This document shows, piece by piece, positions 21,420-34,400 of a DNA stretch of 64,000 bases. The position numbers and the translations under genes are program-made. The notes beneath the pieces were generated by a model that did no database searches, was not told where the DNA came from, and saw only the letters and a program-made list of their open reading frames with translations. Source of the stretch: Erinaceus europaeus (lineage: Eukaryota; Chordata; Mammalia; Eulipotyphla; Erinaceidae). The stretch covers positions 36,910,189 through 36,974,188 of the forward strand of contig NC_080176.1 in assembly GCF_950295315.1 (NCBI RefSeq), written 5' to 3'. Numbering within the stretch: the first letter of the stretch is position 1; every line of letters starts with the position of its first letter.

Positions 21420-22310
21420 AAGTCACTTTAATTAGATTCAGCCGTGACTTGGGCAGTGGCAGGGGAAGAAGGAGACGCGAGGAGAGAACCGACAGACCGC
21501 GACCAGGGGAGGCCACAGCCTGAGGGTCCCGGCAACCAGCCCAGCGACCACCAGCCCCGCCCCGCTCCTGACGCCCCGCCCCTACTGGAGGCGGGGCCGG
21601 AGGCCGCCGGGGCGCCGCAGCGGCCAATCGGAAGCGACGGACCCAGCGGACGAGGCGGAAGAGAAGAATTGCAGTTCCGGCCGCGGCTGCTGCCGCCGCC
21701 GCCATCTGTCACCTCAACTCCAGCACCCGCAACACTTTGCACCTACCCCGCCGCCTCTCTCCGCGGCGGTGGCAGCTTCCCAGCCCTGCCGCATTCTCTT
21801 CTCTGGTCCTGTCGCGGGTTCTTTCTCTCACATGGATCTTGTCGGAGTGGCGTCGCCAGAGGCCGGGCGGGCAGCGGCCTGGGAACCCCGCAAGGTGAGG
21901 GATAGTCTGGCCTGGCGCACCTGGCTTGTCACCGGGACTGGTCCCTCTGGAGGTGCGGGAGGGGGTGGCAGACCGACAGACGGCTCCTCTGGAGACTCGG
22001 GGGGCTACGGGCGGGGACCCGCGGCCGTGGAGTGGGGGCCCGGCGGCTGGGGGGCGGCGGAGGGCTGCCGGGGCGGGGGGGCGGGGGGGCGGGCGGGCGG
22101 GCAGGGTCCGGCTTGCCCCTTGGGGTCGCGTCCTTGGGTGCGGGCGGGCGGACCGGCAGGTGCCGGAGAGCGAGGCAGGGAGAGTCGGCCCTGAGTCAAC
22201 AGAATAGTCGGCCAGTGAGTCAACAGAATAGTCCGCAGCCGGCGGGGTGGTGCGGACAGGCTGTTTGCCTAGCAGAGTACGGCCATCCTGCCTCTGATTC
22301 ACTCCTCCCT
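21420..22310 (+). promoter_or_regulatory. RIOK3: CpG island and promoter of RIOK3
   Basis: Strongly GC- and CpG-rich around the first exon. Visible elements are a CCAAT box (21624-21628), an ETS-like 'gcggaag' (about 21655), 'ttccgg' (21675) and a YY1-like 'gccgccatct' (about 21698-21706). No TATA box. Downstream of the first donor, intron 1 keeps the CpG-rich character and adds a run of G tracts (22062-22107) and two TGAGTCA motifs (22192, 22216). The transcription start is probably between about 21620 and 21750. Confidence 0.85.
21832..21894 (+). CDS. RIOK3: RIOK3 coding exon 1
   Basis: 21 codons from ATG, peptide [10 protein letters not shown] followed by an Ala-rich part and PRK. Donor AAG/GTGAGG, phase 0. 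The ATG follows CTCAC, a moderate Kozak context with G at +4. Confidence 0.95.
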
Positions 22311-25300
22311 CCCGTAGAAGATGAATCCAGGCATGGCCTCTCTCCCTCTACACAGTTATATGAAATATTTCATATATGTATATGATTTTTATTTATGAAA
22401 TGGAGATATTGACAAGACCATAGGATCAGAGGGGCACAACTCCACACACAGTTCCCACCACCAGAGCTCCGTTCCCCCATCCCCTCCCTTGAAAGCTTTC
22501 CTATTCTTCTTTTCCCCCTTTATTGGGGGACTAATGTTTTACAGTCGACAGTAAATATAATAGTTTGTACATGCTTGACATTTCCCAGCTTTCCACATAA
22601 CTATACAACCCCCACTAGATCCTCTGCCATCATGTTCCAGGACCTGTACTTCCCCCCCCTGCCCCCCGCAGTCTTTTACTTTGGTGCAGTACAACAACTC
22701 CAGTTAGTTTCATTATTTTTATTACTATTTTGCCTGCAGTGTTATTGCTCGTTGCCTGCACCACAAACACACTGCTCCTGGAGGCCATATTTTTCCATTT
22801 TGTTGCCCTTGTTGTTGTTATTGTTGTCATTGCTGTTATTATTGTTGTTGTCATTGCTGTTGTTGTTGGATAGAAGAGAGAAAAATGGAGAGAGGAGAGG
22901 AAGACAGAGAGAGGGAGAGACAGAGACACTTGCAGACCTGCTTCACCACTCGCAAAGCTTTCCCCCTGCAGGTGGGGACTGGGAACTTGAACCCAGCTCC
23001 TTATGCGCTGTAACATATGCGCTCCACCACCCGGGTCCAGGGTGTCTTTTTTCTATTAAGACCTTGTTTACAGAGCCAAGATCAGTAGGAAATAAGACAG
23101 AATTAGCAGATAGATACTAACTTATAAATTCCTCGAGTTAAGCATACATAATGACTCGTAAGAACATCAAATCGAACAAACTGTGGTGTTCAGATACATA
23201 CTAAGCTCAGAACAGATTTCACATACAAAACCAATTCAGTAATAATCGCTAACTTATCCATGTTTTCCTTTAAGTGTACATCTCAGAAATATAATATTTC
23301 ATTTTTATCATTCAGCAAAGAATTGTGGGGTTTACAGAAAACAGTATCTCAGTAGGCAAAACTAGTAGAAAGAAGCTGCAAGTATTATTTAATTCTCCTT
23401 TTTTTAAAAAAAAATGTATTCCTCTATTTACCCTTTTGTTTCCCTTGCTTTTTATTGTTGTAGTTATTATTGTTATTAATGTCGTCATTGTTAGGACAGA
23501 GAGAAATGGAGAAAGGAGGGGAAGAAAGAGGGGGAGAGAAAGATAGACACCTGCAGACCTGCTTCACCGCTTGTGAAGTGACTCCCCTGCAGGTGGGGAG
23601 CCGGGACCTCTAACCGTGATGCTTACGAGGGTCCTTGCTCTTCACACCAGGTGTACTTAATTAATTCTCCTTTAACTTATGGAAGATATGACTACAGAAA
23701 CTTACTTGGAAGAGATAGAGATTTGAGGAGAGTCTTGAAAGATGGAAAGAATGTTGAAAGCTAGTGATTTTCAAGCTTTTTTTCATGAAGACCCTTTCAT
23801 ACTCTTAGAAATTATTGAGGACAAGGGCTTGGTGAGATAGTTTATTATTTTGCCATGCATGTGCCCAAAAGTCAAGCCCCCAGTATGCCCCAGGAGAGTA
23901 CAGCGGTGGAGAAAGCTTTGTTGCTGTGCTGTCTGCTATCTCTCTCTCTCTCTTTTAATCTTTATTTATTATTGGATAGAGACCACCAGAAATCGAGAGG
24001 GAAGGGGGAGGTAGGGAGAGAAACAGAAACACCTGCAGCCCTGATTCACCACTTGTGAAGTTTTCCCCCTGCGGGTGCGGACCAAGGGCTTGAACCCAGG
24101 TCCTTGCGCATTTTAACATGTACGCTCAACTAGGTGCGCCACCACCCAGCCCCATGTATGCTCTTTCTGTCTGAAAAGGTCTGCCTGGAGTGAAGCCCTG
24201 GAGACTACCAAAATTAATTAATTAATTAATTAATTAAGAACCCCAAAGAACATTTATTACACTGGTCATATTTATTGATAATTTGTCACATAAGAATTAA
24301 AACTGAGAAATTTAAAGATTTATAATAAATTATATGCAAATCCTATGTTAATGTTAATAGAATTTTTATTTTAAAAAACCTATTTTCCCAAGCAAAAAAT
24401 TATTGAGTATAGAATTATTTTGCCTTTTTGTAAAGGTTACTTGGATAGTTGTGATATTGTGGACAAGAAATTTGGGGGGGTGGTATTTTATTTTTTTTAA
24501 CCAGAGTATTGTTCAGCTCTAGCTATGGTGGTGCGGGGAATTGAACCTGGGACTTGGAGACTCAGGCGTGAGAGTCTCTTTGCATAAACATTATGCTATC
24601 TACCCCAGCCCTAGGGGACATTTTAAAAAGGGGAAATTGGGGAGTTGGGTGGGCAGTAGCGGGTTAAGCATACGTGGCATAAAGCGCAAAGACCAGCTTA
24701 ACGACTCCAGTTCGATCCCTGGCTCCCCACCTATCCCCAGCTCCCCACCTACAGGCTAGTCATTTCACAAGCATTGAAGCAGGTCTACAGGTGTCTATCT
24801 TTCTCTTCCCCTCTCTGTCTTCCCCTCCTCTCTCCATTTCCCTCTGTCTTATCTAACCTTGACATCAATAATAATAACTACAACAACAATAAAAAGCAAG
24901 GGCAACAAAAGGGAAAATAAATATTTTTTAAAAGGGGAGGCTGGGAACCCTTAATGGTTATGCAAAGAGACTTTCATGCCGGAGACTCTCAAGACCCAGG
25001 TTCAGTCCCCCACACCGCCATAAGCCAGAGCTGATTAGTGCTCTGGTTAAAAAAGGGGGGCAGATATAAATTAGAAAACTAGGCAATCTGTGAGAAAGTG
25101 GGCAGCTCTTTTTGAGAGAACTATAAAAAGTACTTTCCCTACCTACAGAGGGTGGCTTTATCAGTGGTATAGCAGTGCTGTATGCCTCTTTTTCTCTCCC
25201 CTTCTCTAGCTGTCTTCCACTCTATATTTCTCTCTATCTCTAGCCAATAAAAAAAAAATACATTAGTAGTTGTTGTTGTTTTAAGCAGGGCACTGCTCAG

Positions 25301-28300
25301 CTTTGGCTTATGGTGGTGTGGGGGATTGAACCTGGAACTCTGGAGCCTCAGGCATGAGAGTCTCTTTACATAACCATTATACTATCTACTCACCCCTATA
25401 CCCCCCAAAGAAACAATACTTTGTGTTCTTGAAAATTGTCAGGATCATCAATGACAACGAAAGTCATAGAAAACTAAAACCAAGAGGAGACTAAGAAGAT
25501 ATGATGACTGAATGTGGGTCTGAGTGAGATCCTAGGGTAGAGAAAAAAGACATCAGGGGAAAGCTAAGGAAATCTGAAGTATTGAATTAACTTCAGTTAA
25601 TAATAGTGTATAAATACTGATCCATTAATTGTGATAGATGTCGATACTAGTCCAGGGGAAACTGGGTCTGGTGTACTTGGGAACTTTTTGTACTATTTTT
25701 GTGATAATTTTTCTGCAAATCTAAAAGTACTTTAAAATAATATATATTAATGGTTTTGTACCAAGCTAGATCACAGATCATATTTCAGAGATTCTTATCT
25801 CAAGATGTAGAATTATCCTTTTAAGTATTCTGTTGTGTATGTGTGTCTGTCTAGATTATATCTTCTGAGTCAATAGAAAAGAGAAACCCTCCATGGATTA
25901 TGGTTCTATTTATTTATTTAATCTTATTTACTGGGTAGAGACAGCTAGAAATTGAGAGGGAAGGGGGTGATAGAGAGGGAGAGAGAGAGACACCTACAAC
26001 ACTACTTCACCACTCACAAATCTTTCCCACTGCAGATGGGGACCAGGGGCTCGAACCCTGATCCTTGTGCATTGTAATCTGTGCACTCAACCAGGTGCAG
26101 CAACCTCAGCCCCAGTTCATCCACTTGGGATGGTGAGCTCCTTGTGCCCTTAGAGGACTATTGACTGCCCCTGTCCCGAACCTATCCCTTACACAGTTCA
26201 AGCAAACTTAGGAAGAACTTTTGACTGCTTGTTGAAAGAGTTTGGATTTGATTTCAACTGTGGAAGAAGGCAAGCTCTTAGAAATCGTACCCTTTTTCGA
26301 GGAAGTTGCTGCAGTGTGAAGTGGCCCAGCTGAGGTAGCTGGTCAGCAGAGGTTTAGAGAAATACAGCCTGAAAGCCCAAGACTCTGCTGAGCAAGATCA
26401 ACAGGAATGGAATTAGGGTGCCTTCGCACTGTCCACAGTCTCTGAGTTCCCTTCCTGATCAGTTCTGTCCTCAGAATAGCACAGTTAAGCTTACCAATTT
26501 ACATCTCTTCTGAGGGTTTTTTTCTCAAGCTTTAACACCATAGTAGGAAATTTTGACTGCTGGCAAAAGATTAGAAGCATCAGAAGGGAGTAACTTCAAG
26601 ATAGAGAAAAGGACTATAGTAGTGATATAGAAAAGCACCAGCCTTCAATAGCCTGGGAACAAGCCGAAAGTTCTGTGAAATTTTCAATATTTTTTTCTCT
26701 CTCTCTCTCTCTCTTTTTAAAAATATTTTATTTATTTATTTTTAGTGAAAGAGGGATACAGAGAGAAAGATACACAGAGAGAGCTACCAGAGCACTGCTC
26801 AGCTGTGGCTCATGGTGGAGCTGGGGACGGAACCTGGGACTTTGGAGCCTCAGGCTTGAATTTTTTTTTTTTTAAACCATAGCATTGCTCAGCTCTTGCT
26901 TATGGTGGTGTGGGGGACAGAACCTGGGACTTTGGAACCTCAGGCATGAGAGTCTCTTTGCATAACCATTATGCTATCTACTCACCACAGTATTTTCTTT
27001 TGGTACATATTAGTTGCTTAATAGTAGATTGTCTCTTTCTCTAAAACTCTGTTCTGGACTATGAGGAGTAAAGAATTTCAAACTGTTCATGTTTTATTGT
27101 GACTGACGGCATTATCTCTACTAGAGTGAGTATGCCATGCCCCTGTAGGGATACAAGTCAAAGGACCTAGCTTTAAATTGAGACAGCCTTATGGAGGAGG
27201 TGACATTTAGTTTGAGAGAAATAGAGAAGAGAGAAAAATTATTGAGGAGAAAGATACATAGGAAGGCATTGAAGTATGCTAGTCCATAGACTAAGTGAGA
27301 GATACAGCTGGAAAGAATGATTTGGGTCAGGTCATGAAGGGCATTCCTAACTGACGCATTTGAGACCAAAGTCAGTATTGGTTTGCTTCTCACCTCCCGG
27401 GATAGTGACTAATAGCGTAAAATGCTAAGGTACAGCCTCTTGGGTCCTACTGCCTTGATTCAGATCTCAATACTTTCATTTGTGTTAAAACTTGTATTAA
27501 AAAACTGAGTGCAAGGGGCCAGGTGGTGGTGCACCTGGTTATGTGCACACACATTACAATGCACAAGGACCTGGGTTCAAGTCCCTGGTCCTCACCTGCA
27601 GAGGGAAAGCTTCACAAAGTGGTAAAGGGCTGCAAGTTTCTCTGTCTCCCTCTCTATCACTCCGCCTCCCCTCTCAATTTCTGTCTCTTCAATGTATTCA
27701 ATCTTATTTTAATAAGATTAAAATCTTAGGGGAAAAAAAAAACTTAGTGCATCTGTTTCTAAATCTATAAAATAGATTCATATCATTACGGTAATTGCAC
27801 CACTATGTGAATTTATCTGTGTAAGTTGTGTATCTAAGCGACTCAACCATAGTATTTCAGTGTTGTCTTTTAATGCTGCTAATCATTTTTAAATGTGATT
27901 GGCAGGTCTAAATTAGAGCTTCATTTGGAAACTGAGTTTTGTTTTTTTAATATTTATTTATTTCCTTTTATTGCCCTTATTATTTTATTGTTGTAGTCAT
28001 TGTTGGATAGGACAGAGAGAAATGGAGAGAGGAAGGGAAGGAGAGAGGAAGGGAAGACAGAGGGGGAGAGAAAGATACACCTGCAGACCTGCTTCACCGC
28101 TTGTGAAGTGACTCCCCTGCAGGTGGGGAGCTGGGCCTCGAACTGGGATCCTTATGCCAGTCCTTGCGCTTTGCGCCACGTGAGCTTAACCCACTGAGCT
28201 ACCACCTGACTCCCCCTGGAAGCTGGATTTTGAAATTGATCAAACATAACGTTTCTAGGCAAAGACACAGTGTTATGTTCCATCTAGAGTTCACAGAAGG

Positions 28301-28430
28301 AAGCCAGAAGTTATAAAAGTGCCAACTGTCTTGCCTGAGGCTCTGAAGTCACAGGTTCAATCCCCCGCATCACCATAAGCCAGAGTTGACCAGTGCTCCG
28401 GTAAAAAGAGAAGAAAAAAAAAAAAGTAAA

Positions 28431-28486
<56 letters not shown>

Positions 28487-31400
28487 TTTATTTATTCATT
28501 TCACAAAAGAGAGAACCAAACTACTTTGCATGTGGAGTGCTGGCTGGGGCTTAAATCTTGTAAGCCCCCTCTCCAACACAATATAATTTACATTTTCAAG
28601 GGGGCTGAGATAGTGATATCACTGAGGAAGGCTAATTCAAAAGGAGTGTCAGAAAGTAATTGTAGTGATGCTCTTTCTAGAATCCTTCTCAGCTTCTAAA
28701 GTTCAGAAATCTGTTTTTTTTTTTTTATTATTTTTGCTTTTGTATTAGTGTATCCTAAGATGTCTTGAGAAACTCCCATACACTTTTTTATACAGAGATC
28801 ATTGATTCTTTACATTAAAATGAAGGTGACTCTGGTTGAATACCTATCTGCCTTGTATGTGTAAAGCCCTGGCTTTGATCTGTAGTACTACATAAAAAGT
28901 TCCAGTAGTGCTCTGCTTAATTCCTCTCCCTCTTCTCCTTCTCCTTCTCCCTGCTCTCCCTCTCCTTCCTCCCCCTCCCTCTCCCTCCCCCTCTCCTTCC
29001 TCTCCCCCTCCTTCCTCCCCCTCCTCCTCCCTCCCTCTCTTCCTCCTCTCCCTCCTCCTCCTCCTTCCCCCTCTCCCTCCTCTTCCCTCCTCCTCCTTCC
29101 TCTCCCTCCTCTTCCTCCCTCCCCTCCCTCTCCCTCTTCTCCCTCTCCCTCCTTCTCCCTCTCATTCTTTCTCTCCTTCTCCCTCTCCCTCTCTTTCAAT
29201 TAAAAAAAATTTTGGGGAGTCGGGCTGTAGCGCAACGGGTTAAGCGCAGGTGGCGCAAAGCACAAGGACTGGCATAAGGATCCCGGTTCGAGCCCCCGGC
29301 TCCCCACCTGCAGGGGAGTCACTTCACAGGCGGTGAAGCAGATCTGCAGGTGTCTATCTTTCTCTCCCCCTCTCTGTCTTCCCCTCCTCTCTCCATTTCT
29401 CTCTGTCCTATCCAACAATGACAACAACAATAATAACTACAACAATAAAACAACAAGGGCAACAAAAGGGAATAAATAAATAAAATAAATATTTAAAAAA
29501 ATTTAAAAAAAGAAAGGAAAAAAAATTTTGATACATTAGAATGAGGTATAACTTCTGGGTGGGCTTTGTCTTCTGTTAGTTGGTACAGTCTGTTCTTATA
29601 AGAAAACCTAGCTGGGGAGCCAGCTATATTCAGAAGGCTGCTTGGTGATCTGAGAATCAGAATAAAGGGTATTTATTGCATTAACTCTTTCCCTATGGTA
29701 CAGTGACGCTATGTCAGCCTTGTGCTTTCCTTCAACTAAAAGGGCACGTCCTCCCCAAACAGACTAAAAAGTGCTTTTGGCTATTGTAGCATACATTTAT
29801 CTTTGATTGGATTTGAGCTATCTGATGTTTTCTCTTTTTTTTTATTTTTTTAAATATTTATTTATTTTCCCTTCTGTTGCCCTTGTTTTTCATTGCTGTT
29901 GTAGTTATTGTTGTTATTGATGTTGTCATTGTTAGATAGGACAGAGAGAAATGGAGAGAGGAGGGGGAGACAGAGGGGGAGAGAAGGACACCTGCAGACC
30001 TGCTTCACCACTTATAAAGTGACTCCCCTGCAGGTGGGGAGCCAGAGGCTCCAACCGGAATCCTTAAGCCAGCCCTTGCGCTTTGCACCGTGTGCGCTTA
30101 ACCTGCTGCGCCACCACCTGGCTCCCATTGCTTTATCTTTTAAGGTGATTTGTACTACTAGGTCATCATTTGTTTTATTATTTAATTATTTTAATTCTTT
30201 TTTATCTGAGTTCTCAAATGCTTTAGATATTTTACTTATTAGAGAAAACTGACAGACTGCCTAGGGCTGCACAGCTCTGGCTTGTGCTGGTGCTGGGGTT
30301 TATCCTGGGGACCTTGGAGCCTGAGTCCTGCAAGTCTTTTTGCATCATCATTAGGCTATTTCCCTAGCCCAACTATTTATATTCTTAAAAAGATCAACCT
30401 AGGAAGTCGGGGTAGCGCAGCGGGTTAAGCGCATGTGGCGCAAATCGCAAGGACCAACTTAAGGATCCTGGTTCGAACCCCCGGCTCCCCACTGCAGGGG
30501 AGTCGCTTCACAGGCAGTGAAGCAGGACTGCAGGTGTCTGTCTTTCTCTCCTCTCTGTCTTCCCCTCCTCTCTCTATTTCTCTCTGTCCTATCCAACAAC
30601 AATGACGAGATCAATAACAACAACAATAATAACAAAAAAAAAGGGCAACAAAAGGGAAAATAAAATAAAAAAAAAATCAACCTCTGTGGTCCAGGAGGTG
30701 GTGCAGTGGCTAAGGCACTAGACTCTCAAGCATGAGGTTCTGAGTCCAATCCCCAGTAGCACAAGTTACCAGAGTGATGTCTGGTTCTTTCTCTCTCTCC
30801 TTTCTCATTAATAACTAAAAAAAATCTTAAAAAAAAAAAAAAAGATCAGCCTCAAGGGGCCAGGCAGTGGTGCACCTGCTTAAGAGCTCACATTACAGTG
30901 CACAAGGACCCACGTTCAAGCCCCTGGTTCCTACCAGTAGGGAGAAAGCTTCACAAGTGGTAAAGCAGGGCTGCAGGTGTCTCTGTCTCCCCCTCCCCTC
31001 TCAATTTCTTTCTGTTCGTGTCCAAGAATAAATAATAATAATAAAAAGATTAATCTTATTTTCATGTTTGGAAGGCACTTTATTATTATGGACTTAATCC
31101 ACATCTCCTTATATTTCTCTAATAGTGTCCATGGGCTACCCCTCCAAATACAATATCGTGTTCTTTGACTGATGTGATGAGTGAAGAGTTGGCGAAGGAA
31201 TTGCAACTACAAGAGGAGGCTGCTGCATTTCCTGAAGTTGTGTAAGTAAGACTCATAAAGAGGCTATTTAACCAGCAGTTGATTACCAACAGAGTTCAGG
31301 ACGTAGTTAGTGATTTCCCGGCACCGTACTGGTGAAATATATCTAGGAAAGGAATGTAGTGAGTAAGAAGAACGTCATGCTGGGGAAACTGGTGTTTGTA

Positions 31401-34400
31401 TTTTGGTCCAGGTTCTGTGGCTGGCTTTTGGTATTATCTTTTTTTTTCTTTAATTTTTTAAATTTTATTTATTTATTATTGGATAGAGACAGAAATTGAC
31501 AGGAGAGGGGGTGGTAGAGAGGGAAAGAGACAGAGAGACATCTGCAGCCCTATTTCACCACTTACGAAGCTTTCCCCCTGCAAATGGGGACCAGGGTCTT
31601 GAACCTAGGACCTTGTACACTGTAGCATGTGCACTTAACCAGGTGTGCCACCACCTGGCCTCCTGGTATTGTCTTGTGTTCTTTTCTGCGGGCTTTAGTA
31701 ATACTAAGGTTGAGCCAGATGATCTCCAAATTAATAAGTAGTCTTGATCAAATCTTTGTTTTATGTGTTAATCATATATATAATTTGCATACATAGCATA
31801 TGTGTGCTCCATTACATTTATGATTACAAATATGTTCCCTCCTTTGATCAGAGCAAATGAATTCTGGGTCTCAGTTTGGAATTATTGTTATATAACTTCT
31901 TTAGTTTTCTCTCACCACTTAGTTGTTGCTCTCACAGGAGAGGGTAGCTGGACAAATAAGAGTAAATAGGGGCCGGGTGGTGGCGCACCTAGGGGAGCGC
32001 ACATGTCACAGTGTACAAGGACCCAGGATCGAGCCTCCAATCCCTGCCTGTAAGGGGAAAGCTTTGTGAGTGGTGAAGTAGGGCTGCAGGTATCTCTCTG
32101 TCTCTCTCCCTCTCTATCACCCCTCCCCTCTTGATTTCTGGCTGTCTCCATCTAACAAATAAATAAAGATAATACAAAAAAAATTTTTTTAAAAGAGTAA
32201 ATAACCTGGTAAAGTTCTTTGCCCTTTTCAACAGTTTTGACACTGACAAGGTCCATCCTACTTTCATAACTGGTAGCATCTGTTTATATGAGCACATTAT
32301 ATTAGTTCACATTGCCTTATTTTGAATAGTGTTGCTGAAGGACCATTTATTACTGGAGAAAACATTGACACTTCCAGCGACCTAATGCTGGCTCAGATGC
32401 TACAGATGGAATTTGACAGAGAATATGATGCACAGCTTAGGCGTGAAGAAAAAAAATTCAATGGAGATAGCAAAGGTACTACGATCTTATTGTGACAGCA
32501 CCATTGGGTAGAAAAAAGTGCTTGCTAACATCTATCTAAGTGAATCTTCAACTATTCTTGTTTTTGAAGTTTCCATCTCCTTTGAAAATTACCGAAAAGT
32601 ACATCCTTATGAAGACAGTGATAGCTCTGAAGATGAGGTTGATTGGCAAGATACCCGTGATGATCCTTACAGACCAGGTACTGATGCCTTTCTCTCCTTC
32701 CTTCTTTCTTTTTCCCAGAGCACTGCTCAGCTCTGGCTAATGGTGGTGCTGGGGATTGAACCATTGAACCTGGGGCTTTAGAGCCTCAGGCATGAGAGTC
32801 TCTTTACATAAACATTATGCTATATATACCTGCCCTCTTGTTTTATAAATAATATTTGGTTTATGTATTGATTGAGAGATCAGAGCAGTGTCCAACTTTG
32901 GTTTATGGTGATGCTGGGGATTGTACCTGGGACTTCAGAGCTTTGGACATGAAAGTCTTTTGCATAACCATTATGCTATCTCCCCAGCCCTACTTTTCTT
33001 TTTCTTTCTTTTTTTTTTCCCTACTTTCTTTTTTTTAACCAGAGCACTGATCAGCTATGGCTTGGGGGGAGGGGGACAGGGAGAGAGATTCCACCCGGGA
33101 CTTTGGAGCCTCAGATATGAGAGTCTCTTTGCATAACCATTACACTGTCCTACCCCTTCCCCTACTTTTATTTTTTTAGTGGGGCTATAGAAAAAGTAAG
33201 TTTTCCATTGAATCCTTGCGTCTTATATTTAATTCTAATTTGGCGATTTACTGTTAGATTAAATATCTTTTCAGATAATGTTGACTGTAACAGTTTAGTC
33301 TGCTATTTTTACATTTTTGACTTGTTTTAATCACCTTTAGCAAAACCTGTTCCTACTCCCAAAAAGGGTTTTATTGGTAAAGGAAAAGATATTACCACCA
33401 AACATGACGAAGTAGTATGTGGAAGAAAGAACACAGCCAGAATGGAAAATGTAAGTAATAGAGAGTATTATCTCTCTTTTTAAAAATACTTATTTATTTG
33501 TTTTAATGAAAAAGATACAGATAGAACGATAGACACACCAACTGACTGATCAGAGCACTGCTCAACTCTGGTTTATGGTGTTGCTGGGGATTGAAACTGG
33601 GATCTCAAAGCCTCAGAAATGAAAAATCTTGGGTGGGAGTAGATAGCATAATGGTTATGCAAACAGACTCTCATACCTGAGGCTCCAAAGTCCCATGTTC
33701 CAAAGTCCAAAGTCCCTGCACCACCATAAGCCAGAGCTGAGCAGTGCTCTTGTAAAAAAAAAAGGGGGGGGGGTGCTGGGTGGTGACACACCTGATTGAG
33801 TGCACGTTACAATGCACAAGGACCCAGGTTCGAGTCCCCCATCCCCATCTGAAGAAGGAAAGCTTTGCAAGTGGTGAAACAGCGCGGCAGGTGTTTCTCT
33901 ATCTCCCCTTTCCTTCTTGATTTCTGGCTACCTCTATCCAGTAGATAAAGAAAATCTTTAAAAATTATTTTAAGGGAGTTGAGTGGTAGCACAGCGGGTT
34001 AAGCACACATGGTGCAAAGTGCAAGGACCGGCATAAGGATCTCAGTTTGAGCCCCCCGGCTCCCCACCTGCAGGAGAGTTGCTTCACAAGCAGTGAAGCA
34101 GGTCTACAGGTGTCTGTCTTTCTCTCCTCCTGTGTTCCCTTCCTGTCTCCATTTCTCTCTGTCTTATCCAACAATGATAACATCAATAACAACAGTAAAA
34201 CAACAAGGGCAACAAAAGGAAATAAATATTTTTTTAAAAATGGAATAATGAAAGTTTCGCATATACATTATGCTGTCTCCCCAGCCTGAGAGTATTATCT
34301 CTAAATCAGGGGCTTATTAAAATAAGTTGAAAATATAAGGTGATGTATGCAGTTTCTTAAATAAAACTGTTGCTAGCAAGGTAGCTCACTTCCATCGTAT

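Larger units (their letters stand above)
33483..34287 (-). repeat. Old SINE-B split by three younger SINEs
   Basis: The outer element is 33483-33631 (to 'cctcagaaatgaaaaatc') and resumes at about 34245-34287 with 'tatacattatgctgtctccc', which is its reversed head. Between them lie a SINE-B, a SINE-C and a SINE-A, all on plus. Confidence 0.8.

Noticed and set aside
19018..21894. Shared bidirectional TMEM241/RIOK3 core promoter
   Set aside because: The two promoters are 2 kb or more apart with repeats between; each has its own CCAAT box.
21418..22302. Several long open frames in the RIOK3 CpG island
   Set aside because: GC-rich DNA has few stop codons; only the 21-codon exon 1 matches a known protein with a proper donor.
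28888..29243. Open frames rich in Glu/Gly/Arg or Leu/Pro/Ser
   Set aside because: Direct translation of a polypyrimidine tract; compositional artefact.
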